NCBI GenBank assembly: GCA_025174535.1 | Contig: JALBUN010000021.1 | Span: 124,001-188,000, forward strand | Reading direction: 5' to 3' | DNA from: Cantharellus purpuraceus | Lineage: Eukaryota; Basidiomycota; Agaricomycetes; Cantharellales; Hydnaceae | DNA length: 64,000 nt | Part shown: positions 13,051 through 25,800 of the stretch, piece after piece | How positions within the stretch are numbered: position 1 is the stretch's first letter | Layout: each line of letters opens with the position of its first letter | Translations under genes and position numbers: made by a program | The notes under the pieces: model-generated | Seen by the model: the letters and a program-made list of their open reading frames with translations, nothing else | What the model was told of the DNA's origin: nothing | Database searches by the model: none

Positions 13051-14199
13051 CAACAAGACTTATCACGGTTTCTGACTATCACGCAATAGCCGCTTACTTC
13101 GTGTACGTCTTCAATGGTATGCCAGCTCGCGCCGGGAACGCGTCTCATATTGGTGAGTCAGATGGCGTCAACTTCCTCTGCATCCTCCTCGTTGTGCACG
13201 ACAACAACTAAGACTGAGCGGCCACACGAAACACGCTGAACCTTCTCCAAGACTCCATAGTCCCCATCCGCACGCACGCCTTGCAGCTGCTGCAGGAGCT
13301 CGCTGCTCATCCTTCACGTCTGTGGCCTCGCAACATGGGAGCGTCACCAGACCAGACATGACGCTCAGAGGGTGCACAAAACTCGACGCGGCACTCGTGC
13401 TGGGAATTGTATCCAATCGATCTAGGATGGCGAGTACTGCTGGGAGATGGGTGGGCGTGAAGTGAGTCAAGTTGAGATGGAGTTAGTACAAATCTGGTCG
13501 AATGAGTATATTTTAAATAACAGACCACTTGAACAAATACCTCGTAGCCTTGTCGGGGTGTTCGTCAGTACATGTGGAATGCCCATACCATTCCCGCCAA
13601 CTGACCGCGTAACCTCTGCGGCAGTCTACCAAAGCACCCGAAGAATGCAATGGAGATACGGTAAAGCTTCCCATCTCGTTATGAAAACTCTCACGTGATT
13701 ATTCGCACACGAAGAACTATCCAATGCCTCGTCTGAAGCAGAGAATACAATCAATACAGTCTCAACGCGGTCAAATGGCATATTCAGATGACACTATTCA
13801 TGATCGGCACTGGTATTGATGAAAAAGGGGCACCCATCAAATAATCGAGCCTCGTCATCCCAAGCCTTCAGCAAAACACACTCCGCGTGAAGCATGGCTC
13901 ACCCTTTTGCGCAATACTTTTGGAAACAGTGTGTCGCACGCTTGCATAATTCGTCCGACAAAGGATGTAGCTGAGGTGAACGCGCATGAAAGGATGGGAT
14001 GGAGTCTGTCATTCTAATATACCCGGTTGAATGAGCCGATATTGAATAGCGGATCATTTGGACGAATTGTAGGAGGCTAGTCTGGGTGTTCGTCAGTCCA
14101 TATTCAGCATGAAGGAAGATGTGAACATGCCTCTTGAAGGGGTTTCGGGAAGCAGAAAACAGAAGGAGATGAAGCTTAGGGAAAACTGAATCGCGACAT
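13051..14199. other. Partial extra spacer module and unassigned sequence
   Basis: 13,070-13,430 is another copy of the spacer core found at 2,020-2,370, 6,815-7,200 and 19,830-20,170. About 13,480-13,720 matches about 21,770-22,010. About 13,990-14,190 matches the CpG-depleted sequence at 31,907-32,100 beyond the copia insertion. No gene seen. Confidence 0.5.
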
Positions 14200-15888
14200 A
14201 TTCGTACTTGAGTATTCTGACGCTGAATTTCCTGTGTCGACGTTGGCGTTCAGGTGGCAGAGACCTATATGGCGCCAGATCACTGGTCACCGGATTGACC
14301 CGGGGGTTCGGCGATGCCTGTTATTGCAACCGATTAGGATTTTGACTATTCACTGATTGCTCCATCACTCTCGTGGAAAATATTCAAATTGAAATCAACA
14401 CCAACAAATATGAACGGATTTTCTGCCAAGCTGTGCCAACGCTCATGCAAACCACCACTCAACGCTATGTGCCTGCTAATGTAAATAATAAACAGAACGT
14501 GCCTCTTGTTCAACGCAAAGTCATCACCTTGATGTCAGGAACTACACCGCTTCTCCTTGATGGCAATACCTTATTGCGGCCCCGCAACCTGGGAACGCCT
14601 CTCCACCGGATCAGACATGACATTCAGCGGATGGACACGAATCGACGCGGCGCTCATCCCGGGAATTTTATCTGTATTCCTCAAATCCGACCACGACGAT
14701 GACCACATGCGCTTTCCAAATCCAAATCCACTAACGATGCGGTCTCTTACCCAACAAAACAAAGTGCACCGGATGATAACAATGTATACGCAGACCGCAC
14801 AGACATCCCAAGGCAGCCGTCATGACATGTGAATTAAATTCAGGTCAACGCGTGGAAGACATACGAATACCAACAGTACATCTTGATAACCATTGTGCCC
14901 CTCAATCATTTGGGGAATACTGTGAGATGAAAGTTTGAAAATATAGAAGTCGAAAGGATTTTGGACTGCTTCCCACCTGTTCACGGCGCTTCAACGATAT
15001 GCGGACGGGTCCGAACATAACTGAACTTTAAAAAAGTATGTGACATGGTCCCGCATGGATATAGAAGTACGGCGATCACATCCAGTAGTCTCGGATGTGT
15101 CGCTGATACCAACTAGGAAACTATTGAATATTTTAAGTGAGAGCTTTACCTGAAAGTGGGACGATATCAGTGTCGCCTCTGCTAACTGCCCCGGTCAGAC
15201 CCGTATCTACATCTATGACCGGTAAACACTGTTAAAACGCGGTGAGTGTTGATGGAGCTACCGGTAGTGTTGATGAAGAGAGGAACGAAGGAATTGACCA
15301 TGCGAGAGGGGGAAAGGATGAGACTCTTCTTCCAACAATTACGCTCCTACATGAAGGTAATCCCCACGTTTTAACAGTATGTATTCGGTTCTTAACAAGA
15401 CTCATTACGATTCTGACTCTCAATCAATGACAGCTCACTTCGCGTACGTTTCCGATGACATGCCGGTTTGTGCGGGAAGCGTGTCTCACGTTAATGAGCC
15501 GGATCGTCAACATCCGCATCGTTGTGCACGGGATTGAGTCTCCACAGCAACGTGCAGAACTTTCTCCAAACTCCATCATCCCCATCGGCAAGCATGCCTT
15601 GCAGCTGCTGCAGGAGCTCGTCGCTCATCCATCTTAATTATGCTAATTAGGGTCGGCAGGGCCATTGGATACTGTTGTGAGGCAACGTGGAGGAGGATTG
15701 GGGTGACACGGCACGCATTGATCTCGCTTTTTTCATGATGCTGATCCAAGTTGAATGACAGGTGATCATCGGCAACTGTATTCGCGGTTACGGAGCATAT
15801 AACGAAAGAACTAACTCGTGCCATCAGGAAGAACCCAGACGTGAGGGTAGTCTAACCATATCTTGTACCAGTGTGAATATGCAGTACA
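14200..15888. repeat. Array spacer module downstream of gene C
   Basis: Colinear with 1,115-2,801 downstream of gene A, with both ends preserved. This supports A and C as ends of the same type of repeat unit. No gene called. Confidence 0.6.
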
Positions 15889-18800
15889 TTAGACATCTCT
15901 CCAGGAGGCACCCAGCAACTCGGATATTTGTTTGCATAGAACAGGGAGGACCTCCTTCCAAAATGGGTCTTCTTGTATGCGTTGGGCACCATCCCATTCT
16001 CGTTGTGGATCTTCGTCAAGTTTACTGCATACCTTGTCGACCAGCTCTATTAGACGGTTTGTAGCTTCACTCTCGTTCCATCGTCTCCTTGCATATCCAA
16101 CAAGCGATGGAAGAGCTGCGTGGCACTCCTCAGTAGACATCTCTGTCGTGGTCCCGCATCTCCCTCCAAAGCCGTTGAGATCGAACATGTAGCGCCAGGC
16201 GCGAAGAATTAGGGGTGAAATCAAATCTGTCTGGACTGCAGTAAACAGTGGGTGGTCTTCGCCTGCTGCATCAATAATCGCAAGAATATGCGCCATAGGT
16301 ACAGCATATTTGTCGAATTCTTCATCTCTCTGGGAAGACAGTGTTTTTGCGATCGCAAGACAGTTGTTGAAATGGCTGTTCTGCTGAAGTTGAGGATGCC
16401 AAGTGGGTTCTTTGGAAAGGGCGCAAAGTAGCCTGAGGTAGGGAACATCACGGTCCCATGAGAAACGTGTGAATGCGTTATCATCGGTGGGTGTTTGTGG
16501 AGCAAGTAGGAGGAACGCTAAAGTGAGTGCTTGTGAGAACTGTCTTCGGAGTGATTCTTCGTCTCGACCAATTGAAGCCACTGTGTACCGAATGGCACAA
16601 GCTGCATCCAGGGCTGCATAGCTTATACCTATCTCACCCATGAAATGGATCAGCGTGTCAACGTAGCGGCGCTTCCGGTCCGGGGTACTCGGCGATCCAC
16701 GCAACCAGTGCAACAGGCGAAAAGTGAGACTGGTTGCCCGATCATCTGTGCCTTGACACATGCGTAGATGGTAATCCACCAGCAGGTCAAACTGCTCTTG
16801 GGTGCAAACCTCACTTCCCGAGTGCAGGGATTGAGTAAGGATACGAATGAGATCGGTGATGCTCGTGGATCGGACCTGATCATCGCTCAGTGTGCCTGAA
16901 TCATCCATGATCAGAGAACAACAGAGTTTGAGAGCCCGCTCAACCGCGCGACGATCGCTGAAACTTGTTTTATAGTATGGAAGTAGTGGATGAATCAGCC
17001 TCAGTGCATTCCTGTGCCATCTACGACCGTGTATTCCATCAACAAGCGCAGCTAGCGTGCGATTCATGACTACTCGTTGAAGTGATTCACTGACTTGACT
17101 ACAGAAGCGAAAAGTCAACAGTTCATGTGAATGGATTATCGCAAATGCCCATCTTCTTACCTCTTGTCAAGCCTCGCCAAGTCCCGTCGATCAATTCGCA
17201 GGCCAACTAGCATGCCTGTTAGTAATACACAGTCCGCTACCAGACGGCAGGGAGAGAGGGGCGACTTGGAGTCAAGACAGATCCCAATGAATTTAATCAC
17301 AAACGTGTCAAATTCTGGGCCATCTGTATCCTTGTGCAGACGGTGGGTGAGCATGTGTGCCATCCACATCCGGTCTGATAAGGGGAGGCGTGTCATGTCC
17401 AGATGGTTGGGTGAATTATTTACCGCAGAGGAAACAACCAGAAACCCTGGGTCATTTGGGTCCATGTGCCACGAAGTGGAATCACCTAAGTCTACGCTAC
17501 CGAATGTGAACATATAAAACGGATTACCCAAATCTCGTTCAACACAAAGTTGCCACATTGCTTTCAGGCATCCCACCGCGCCTGCTTGTGCGAGAGGAAG
17601 AATCTGATTGTCAGTATCAAAGCACGCATAGAACCCACTTTTCAATCGCTCCACGAGCGCACCAGTCACCTCCGCCCTGGCCGGCCACTCAATCTCTGGT
17701 ACCATGCCGGCTGCCGCAGTGATAATCTCCGTGTCCGTAGTAGTCTCAAGTACCCATTGGACGGCATGGGGCGGCACAACGTCTACTGGTGAAAACTCAG
17801 CATATGATCCCGGAAATCTAAATTCAAACTGATCAGATGACGTCTGTTCTCCAGTAGCTCCTAGCTGCTCCAACCCTATAGCCGCCTCTGGGTCAGCGGT
17901 CGAGAGGGGGACTTGCCTGCAGGTGGAAAGTATAGGGGAGAGACACGGGGAAAGGTGCACAATCCAATCGGAGATCAGGCGCTTTGCAGTAGAAAAGGCA
18001 TCCTTCGAGAACTTTCCAAGGTGATCGAAGATGCCTTTCCATGATTGTACGACCGACGTTCGAAAGGGAGCCGTGAATATCAAGACCCGCTGAAGTACCG
18101 TCGACACTGGCGTCTGGAATGGACAGTCGTGTGATTTCAACGATGACACCACAGTGAAGAAGTAGAATATAAATCCAAATGCCGTTGTCGCCATGATCAC
18201 ACTTGCAACCGTACGTTGCAACGTCCAGATATTGGCGGCGAGAGCAATGCCAAAGAAGAGCAGGGACATCTGGAGTAGGATCGGAAGAGTGGCGATGATG
18301 GTATTGAAATGCCACGTTGCCAGTGCATCCAGCTTCTTCTGCCTACGCTGACAGCGTTCATGCAACGCGCCTTGTCCAAAACGCATCGTCTTGAAGTGGC
18401 CTAGCCATTGTTTCCCTAGCACTGCACCAAATGCAGCCAATAGACTGCTAGAAAGACTCGTGTATGCCAGCGTCTGGATCCAGATAGTCGTAGAACCCGG
18501 TCCAGTCCAGATGGGAAGGGATGCCTGTTGCGCAGGAAACATAGAACCGTTCATAGTATTGATTAAAATCATTAAGAGGGCGTTGGTGGTGTCACTGGGA
18601 ACCGGACTGAGACTGGACTGCATGTTGACGATGAAAGCTGAGTTGATGGCCGAGAATAAACCTGCCTAAGTGACATGTTTCTCAGTCAAGCTCGATGCGA
18701 AGAATGGAACACATACGAATATAAGCAGCACATCTAGACCACCGTTGTGCCTCTCAATCAGCTCGTCATCATACTGTTTGGCCACCCGTTCATATGTAGA

Positions 18801-19359
18801 CCAGAAACGGGAGGGGGCATCCTTTCTGGTGCGTTCAAATATATCTGATTCATACATGGTGTCGAGGATGTCTTGGAGGATCGCTTCAGACCTACCCCAA
18901 CCGTCAGAATGCAGTTAAGTCAAGAAGTGCAAACGCTCACTTTGTCGTTCGTTTGTCTAATACGATAGGTTCAGTATGACCGGCCCAAGGTTCCCGTGTC
19001 GCCGATGTCGTTGAGACTCCAGCATCGGAGAGATCTGGATCTTGCTGGGAAGATTGCGATCCATGTGTGGTATCCATCACACCTCGTCGTATTGGCTCGC
19101 AGTTGTATGACGTGTCCACAGTCTCGTCCTGATCATGGTGAGCTAGAGGACGCCCCGTGTGCGCAGTCTGCTCTGGTGGCGGAGTGTGTGATTTGTGCCC
19201 AGTATCTGTTGCATCGTGAAGGGGGGCCGTTGGCCTGAGGGCATGTTGTCAGCATCCGTTTTGCGTGTTAGATCAGGAGGCATGCACTTACTGAGCGGAC
19301 AGTTGGTGAGACTCTGCAGCAGCAGATGTATTACTTGCTTGCACGGCGTGGTCAGACAT
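15889..19359 (-). CDS. DUF6535-domain multi-pass membrane protein, copy C (1083 aa, 5 exons)
   Basis: Third DUF6535 paralogue. My model joins 19359-19292, 19234-18941, 18891-18717, 18665-17161 and 17098-15889, exactly 1084 codons with the stop. Introns are 57, 49, 51 and 62 nt. Exon 2 (294 nt) corresponds to B exons 2 plus 3 without the intervening intron. The protein starts MSDHAVQASNTSAAAESH, carries the MYESDIFERTRKDAPSRFW block and the LLIF/AGLF junction in the first membrane helix, and has four predicted membrane segments. The 51-nt intron in helix 1 ends in an in-frame TAG, so unlike copy A its retention would terminate translation. Function unknown. Confidence 0.84.
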
Positions 19360-21020
19360 CGTGGGGGGAAATGTGTGGTCATGAATAGAACTCATTTAAT
19401 GCCTAACTGCCAGACCCCGTATTCCGCTTCTCGAGATGTCATCGCCTCCTTCGTTCCCACACCTGACGCTTAGAACACCGGTTAACGTGACAGCGCGTTA
19501 GTCACACCTAACATCACGTGCATGTATCACCCACATGTACTGCCGTTCTAACATTGATAGTGTTCGTGGACGTACTCGGAACCAGTGAGTTGGAATCAGA
19601 ACTTTGAGTTTATGTGGTCCCTGTCATGATCGCCTTGAAAAAGAGGCGAAACGCATGCCATAGTTGACTGTGTGGAAATCAGTGAGATAAATATGGGTGC
19701 GAGGACTAATGTGCTGACTCGTTGATAATGATGTCCGATCACTCTCCATCTTTCCATATCCTCGCTTCTGGAAGGTGATCGCTACGTTGTAACAGTGTAT
19801 ATTGTTGTTGACAAGACCCATCCCGATTTCTTATTCTTCATTAATTGCAGCCTATTTTGGATATGAGTTCGCCTGGGAAGCGCATCTTGTATTGATGAGT
19901 CGGATAGCGTCAGCGTCTGCTACCTCCGTATCGTGGTGCACCACAGCGACCGAGACTGAGTCGCCACACGCAACGCGCCGAACCTTCCTCAAGACCCCAT
20001 CGTCCCAATCCGCACGCGCGGCTGGCAGCTGCTCAGGAGTCCGTCGCTCGTCCATCATATCTGTGGCGCCGCAACTTGGGAACGCCCTTCCAGAAGGCCA
20101 GACATGGCATTCAGCGGATGCACACAACTCGATGCAGCGCTCGTACCGGCAATTCTATCCGTTTTCCTCCAAATAATCTAGGATGATGACTCGTATATTT
20201 TTCTCAATGGGGTGCAGTGCTTGGAAGCCATAGTTGATAGCTTTGAAAAGGTATTGCGGGGTGTTGAGGTGTATTTGAACGAGACGGAGGGCGGAGGGTC
20301 CGGAGCGGCTGGCTTTGGCGGTGGTCGTGGAACGGCGATGACGAGACAGGTATTAGTTGCACTGATCAGAGTTGGTGAGGCATTAAATACCGTTGTGAGG
20401 GAATTGTGGAGTATTGGGGTTATATGGCACGTATCCACTTGCATTGATCTTTGCTTTTATCATGATGCCGATATTGATTCTACAGCATTTCCAATAGACA
20501 TGCTAGTCCCACCCCTTCTAACCATACTCGGGTCCTCACTCTTTCCCACAACACTTAGAACATCGGTGCTTTGCTTCTCGCCCAATGTATAGCAACTAAT
20601 GCATGAGCTCTACATGTGTACATGTCGAGGTTGGTGGATTCCAGCGTTGAGTTGATCCAACTCGAAAGTGTCGCCGCTAAATATGCGCTCACCAAACCCA
20701 AAGTCAATACCTCTGAGACTTCTTACCCAACAAAACAGTAATACACCCGATGATGACAATGCAGATCCAGGCTATACGGACCACAAAGTGGCCTGTGGCT
20801 GCTCCGGACCTCATGGATTTCAATCCCACGATGAAGACGAAAGCGGCGTCTACGTCAGACGACGCTACAATTTCTCTTGCAGTTTTGCACATGCACATTG
20901 CGAGACTGCATGATGCTCGAGCGATGCCTACAGTCATTCCGAGCGCCATACTAAATGTCGGAGAGAATCTCAGATGGGAGGCGTAGAATGTGCCAAGACG
21001 CAATTCCTGCAGCATTTCTC
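19360..21020. repeat. Upstream region of gene C, colinear with that of gene B
   Basis: Matches 11,124-12,600, including the shared stretch with the accaaacccaaagtcaat motif and the 20,212-20,592 open frame. No recognised gene. See the entry at 11,124. Confidence 0.5.
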
Positions 21021-22542
21021 AGTCAAGTGAGAGTTGGGTTGATATATATAACTGCTAAGGATGGTGTGGTGAGCGTGATGGTGCGGAGGGATTAAAGTCG
21101 GAGCAATACAACCTCACCTCAAGCATGTGAATGGAGATGGGTGCGGAGAGCGAGAGTTGAGAGCCGAGTCCGATAAGAATATTAGCAGGGAATTGCGATG
21201 GAGGACAACACGTCTGACAGAAAGCTGACCCCCCCTCTCTGGTGATACAGGATGTCATGAATGAGATGACGGGAACAGAGAGTAAACACTTCAATATGAC
21301 GGGTGTCGCATAGTATTATATGTCTGTGAATGAGTGCACGCGACAAAAGGTTTCCAGCAGCTAATACTCTTGGTTGCCACAGAAGGCTCTCACCATGCTG
21401 TGTTCTTCCATCAAAACAACGGGGCGCGACGACACATACTCAAAGGTTTCGTGTATGGTTGCATGGAAGGTGGGCCTGGTTCAAACCGTCACATCAGACA
21501 GGGATCACATTGTGCTGGCATCGTCCGCAGGGGGCTAAGAGAATGATCGAGGCATTGCAGCCAGTCTCCTTCATGATGGTTTCCTGGCATATGCTGGTGG
21601 TACTGTTCTTTGCGAGGGTTCCATAGGGGTGCAGTGGATGGAGGATGTGGGTGGTTTTTTCCATTTAGTTGCTAAGATGGAAACTTTTGAGAATATATTT
21701 ATGGAGAGTGGACATCGGAAGATTGGAAAATGCTTCCAGCGATGGATACGGCTGGGAAATGGATGGGGGTGAGATGGAGTTGGTACATACCTAGTCGAAT
21801 GAGTACATATTGAATAACGGATCACTTAAACAATACCTAGTACATGTAGAACTCCCATACCATTCCCACCAACTGACCTCAAGCGTAGCCTCTGCCGCAG
21901 TCTAGTATTGCCAAAGCACCCGAAGAATGCAATGGATACACGTAAAAGTCTCGTCACATTATGAAAACTTCCGCGGGATCATTTCACGTGCGAAGAACTG
22001 GCACACGCACCTCGTCTGTGTTACGAAGCGACCTGACGATGACCAAGCATTTGGTCATGTTTGGCATTCGGCGGTACGCGTAGGGGAAGGGATTCGTGGG
22101 AGAGATTCGTTTCTACTCCTACGAATCCCAGGTGCGAAGCTATAGTTTTAGAAACACACCACGAGAATCCTTCTCACTTCTCCTGTTTTATTCATTCATC
22201 CTGTTTTCTACTCCCACGAATCCCAGTCATTATTTACAGTCTGAAGCAGACAACACAACAAAGACAATCTCAAAGGGGAGCTGTATATTTAGATGACAAT
22301 TTTCATGTCGGCACATGTGTCGACATGAACTCGGCGAAAGAGCGGGGCAGGAATAGGAACCGTTGATATTGATGAAAAAGGGGCACCTTTCAAATAATAG
22401 ACCATCATCATCCCAAGGCTTCAAGGAAACGGAATGCATGGCATATGGCTCACGCTCCTGCCTAAAATGCATGAGCCCGTTGCAAGCTTGCATAATGATT
22501 CTGACAAAGGATGACCAGCGTGAGATGACTAAGAGGGAGTCG
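21021..22542. other. Array spacer, no gene, up to the copia insertion
   Basis: CpG-containing non-coding sequence, with 21,770-22,010 related to 13,480-13,720. It ends abruptly at the GTGGA target duplication at 22,543-22,547 where the retrotransposon island starts. Confidence 0.5.
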
Positions 22543-22547
22543 GTGGA

Positions 22548-22771
22548 TGTTGAATGGTGACGCGATATGAGTCATCAGTTTGGTTTCATTTGGTCAGCAG
22601 AGTCTGAATGAAGAATGGGATTCATGGGCTCGTTCTCACGAACTATTGCCACGAATCCCAGGTATGTAACATTAGTTATTGGTATGGATTTGTGGGCTCG
22701 TTCTCACGAACTATTGCCATGAATCCCAGATCCATACGGATCACATCTACTATCTTTCGCTGCATTTATTA
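22548..22771 (+). repeat. COP1 5' LTR
   Basis: Matches 31683-31901 over its full length, including gatatgagtcatcagtttgg and two copies of an internal gggctcgttctc...gaatccca repeat. It carries one TGAGTCA (22568-22574). CpGs here are partly retained, while the 3' LTR has TG or CA at several of the same positions. Confidence 0.85.
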
Positions 22772-22783
22772 GGTTATGGGCCC
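22772..22783 (+). promoter_or_regulatory. COP1 primer-binding site, initiator-tRNA-half type
   Basis: GGTTATGGGCCC directly follows the 5' LTR. It is complementary to the anticodon-arm region of initiator tRNA-Met (GGGCCCAUAACC), the internal half-tRNA primer used by many copia-group elements, not the tRNA 3' end. Confidence 0.6.
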
Positions 22784-22819
22784 CGTGCATTAAACAGATC
22801 AAAAGAAATCATACCTACA

Positions 22820-23110
22820 ATGTCAGGCTTTGGAGGTGAAAGCACTGAAACAATCCAACTTGCCAGCTTGAATTATAACATCTGGTCAATTGGACTCCAG
22901 GGCAAGCTTATGACAGCAAATGCGTGGCAAGTTGTGACGAGTGAGATAAAATGACCAGGAGCAGACAGCACAGCACTGAATGGATGGCTCCTCAAAAGAG
23001 AGGAGGCCACAGGCATCATACTCAACTTGCGAACACTCACATAATACATCCACATTGAAGGAATAATGGACGATCCAATAAAAATGTGGGAAAAGCTATG
23101 AGAGGCACAC
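22820..23110 (+). pseudogene. gag: COP1 gag, N-terminal part
   Basis: Starts MSGFGGESTETIQLASLNY and continues through WSIGLQGKLMTANAW, typical of copia gag N-termini (UBN2 type). Later in-frame TGA codons stand where arginine is expected (IK-TGA-PGADS and EKL-TGA-EAH). The frame is cut at EAH by solo LTR X1 and resumes after re-inversion at 29,116 on the minus strand. Confidence 0.75.
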
Positions 23111-24542
23111 TGTATGGGAACCACCTTTTCCATATCAAATTCCATTTATGCAGCACCAATGTGCTATTCTTTGCTTTTCCATTCCTAAATATCAGCATAT
23201 ATTTGGGGCTTGTACCTGGAATGGACTTATTCAAATATTCTCTAATTTTTCATATTTTTTCAGGAATATTCCATGCAGAACTCAGCCCAGAATCATTTAT
23301 TTCTGCTGTGCTACAGTTGTGGACCCATAGGCGCCCACAAACCTTTGCACAGCCGGCTCTCCCCCTTTGGACCAGGCATTCAGCCTGAATTCAAGCTCAG
23401 ATGTCTCTGATCAATAAATATTCTGTAACTTGACAACTACAGCCTCTCAGGGCACTATTTTTCATGGAGATCATCACCTGAGATGTGGCTATCCATGGCT
23501 GTCCAAACCAGTGCAGAAAACAGGGTGGATACCCTTCTTTTTGCCTGATCAGTGCCTAGTTCAGGGATCAGATCAGCTGATGGGTGATCAGATCAGGTGA
23601 TTGCCTTGGAATATTCTACCTCTTTCCATAACATTCTAGCTGTTTCCTTCTATTATTAGATAGAACTTTCCAGAACCATTATTCAGCTCCTGATCAGTGT
23701 TAGTGCTGTGATCAGATCCTGTGATTGGCTTGGAATATTCTACCCCTTTCTTCCACCTTCCACAACCTTCCAGTAGTTTCCATCTATTAATAGGTAGAAT
23801 ATTCCAGAACCATTAGTCAGCTCCTCTAAATACAATATATAAGGAGGTCATTCTGCCTCTGAAATAATAACATATTCTACCACTTCAACCCATCATCTGC
23901 ACACCAGTGTGACTAGAGTGACATACAGTGTCATCCTCTATCTCAGTAACTGTTGATTACCAGTTCAAGGATCTTTTACAGTTGTGTAACTGTACTTGAT
24001 TGCACTCGAAGTAGTGATATTCCTGCTTTGGGCGTGAGTGTAGTATCTGCCTCACGTGACTACGAATCTACAGGGTGAGATTGTCTGTCGATAGTCCTGC
24101 CATTAGTGCTCTTGTTTAAGTTACTAGTGTGTACTGCCTTTGCAGAGCATTAGAAGCTTGAACTCGTGTGAAGCAGTTGCTAGACTACTTCACACATTGC
24201 TGTTACCCGCTTCTGAGTGCCACTGGTTGGACGGTTGGATTCATCCACCTACTTCCTTTAGCTCTAAGTGCATTCCCCTCTTTTTGGAATATCTGGACCC
24301 CTAAGCGTCCGTGAACTCTAGACTCTGGAAGTCTTATTCATTTCTTGCTGCTAAGAAACGTATTACCTTTCTGCGTATAGTCTGCATTGACCAATACAAA
24401 GGATTGTAACCAAAGTACAAACGTTAAATCGTTTCTGGAGTTGTGCTGCAGCAGGGTTTGATATTCTTCTCAGCTGTTCATTCACGGAATTGTGGTGATT
24501 TAGAGTTTGCCCTAACACCATAATTTTGCGGGTTCCAAAACA
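23111..24542 (+). repeat. X1: solo LTR, 1432 bp
   Basis: Begins TGTATGGGAACC and ends GGTTCCAAAACA (TG...CA with short inverted termini). A TATATAAGG box lies at 23836-23844, so LTR sense is plus. Near identical in inverted orientation to X2 (29122-30551). Left flank is CACAC (23106-23110), right flank is TAGTC (24543-24547). These do not match each other but match the flanks of X2 after inversion. Open frames inside are not gene-like. Confidence 0.8.
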
Positions 24543-24763
24543 TAGTCCATATAACCCTTTCCTTAACTTCCCAATATGATTTGGCCTGCCCTGGTGGTAT
24601 CCCTCAGGTTGGTCCATGTAGATAGTGACACTGTCATCTAATACACTGTTTAGATATGCATTTGAAATATCCACAGATTCAATGTGTGCCCCAGAGAGTG
24701 CTGAGGATCACTCACAATGTGGCCCAGTAGGCAGTTGGAGTGAAATACCTCATTGAAGTCTAT
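24543..24763 (-). pseudogene. pol: COP1 reverse transcriptase, fragment before X insertion
   Basis: Minus-strand frame with DISNAYLNSVLDD, IYMDQPEGY and KGLYGL, the conserved copia RT block. It ends at LYGL, exactly where the RT on the plus strand at 30,557 resumes (RQHRWLWYEKL). The upstream part is separated from 25,329 by element W1. Confidence 0.75.
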
Positions 24764-25328
24764 GACGCTTATTCAGAAATACAACAAATACGTATGTACA
24801 ACCTATTTTCCTCAAATTTTATACAATACACTTCAATTCAAACTTATTTTCATATTTCAACATGATTCTCAAATTTTACACAATATACTAGATTAAAACA
24901 TATTTTGATATTTTGGCATAATTCTCAAAAATAATTGTTTTTTCCCCATTTAGTGGTGGCAACTCCCTTGAGGGAACATCCAAATATCATTGATTCTTTC
25001 TTATACAATACTTGTAACATAATTTGAACTATCTTTAATCCCCACCTGGTATTTGTATATCTAAATACCCTATATAATACCAATTATATTCATATATACA
25101 TTCCTATTATATCCATGTAAATAATTATGTTCATCTCAACCAAATATCTTATCTTTTAAAGTTTATTAAAATATAGAATATATGTTTATATTTATGAAAA
25201 TTTCACACATCCGAAATCTTTTAAGATATCCAAATTGTAACTCCCTGGCTTTATGTATCATTGAAATTCTGATGTATATCTCATATACATCAGAATATTG
25301 TATACTGACATGATTCCGAACAAGCGTC
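24764..25328 (-). mobile_element. W1: 565-bp TIR element in COP1 RT
   Basis: Ends are imperfect inverted repeats: GACGCTTATTCAGAA at the left and the complement of GACGCTTGTTCGGAA at the right. It is flanked by TAT at 24761-24763 and 25329-25331. It is AT-rich with no coding capacity. Removing it rejoins the RT frame (SQHPGID to FNEVFHSN). Near its right end is a perfect 14-bp palindrome (25266-25279 and 25283-25296, loop CTC). Non-autonomous DNA transposon; superfamily uncertain, although 3-bp duplications fit PIF/Harbinger-like or CACTA-like groups. Confidence 0.75.
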
Positions 25329-25800
25329 TATGCCAGGATGTTGGCTGTATCCTTTAGCAACGAGACATGCTTTGAATCTGTTGATTGATCCATCCGTGTT
25401 CAGTTTTATACAGAACACCCATCTGCATCCAATGGCCTTTTCACTGGGTGGTAGCTCAACAAGTTCCCATGTGCCATTGTCCAATTGGGCTTGTATTTCT
25501 GCATCTGTGGCCTCATGTCATTTGTTTGCTTCAGGATGGCGCATAGCTTCCACATAAGTATGTGGCACTTGATTATCCTTAATTGTTGCATTGTATGCCA
25601 TTTCTAGGGCTTCATGAAGAGTTATCATCTGTGTAGGTGTGTTTCCAGGTGTGTCTAGTTGACCATTGATTGATTCCAGTGCCTGAAGTGTATGTGTTGA
25701 GGTGTTGTCACCCCCCTCAGGTGCGGAATCATCACATCCTCATTGGGTGCAAGGTTGAATGTAAGGGTCATGTAATTGGCAATAATCAGTTGAGAGGTCA
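25329..25800 (-). pseudogene. pol: COP1 RT, N-terminal part
   Basis: Minus frame with NGTWELVELPP, GCRWVFCIKLNTDGSINRFK and LVAKGYSQ, the standard start of copia RT. The upstream linker is broken by stops. Confidence 0.75.

Noticed and set aside
23148..23388. Open frames of 60-100 codons inside the X LTRs (for example MDLFKYSLIFHIFSG)
   Set aside because: They lie in the U3 side of solo LTRs, occur in more than one frame, and match no retroelement protein.
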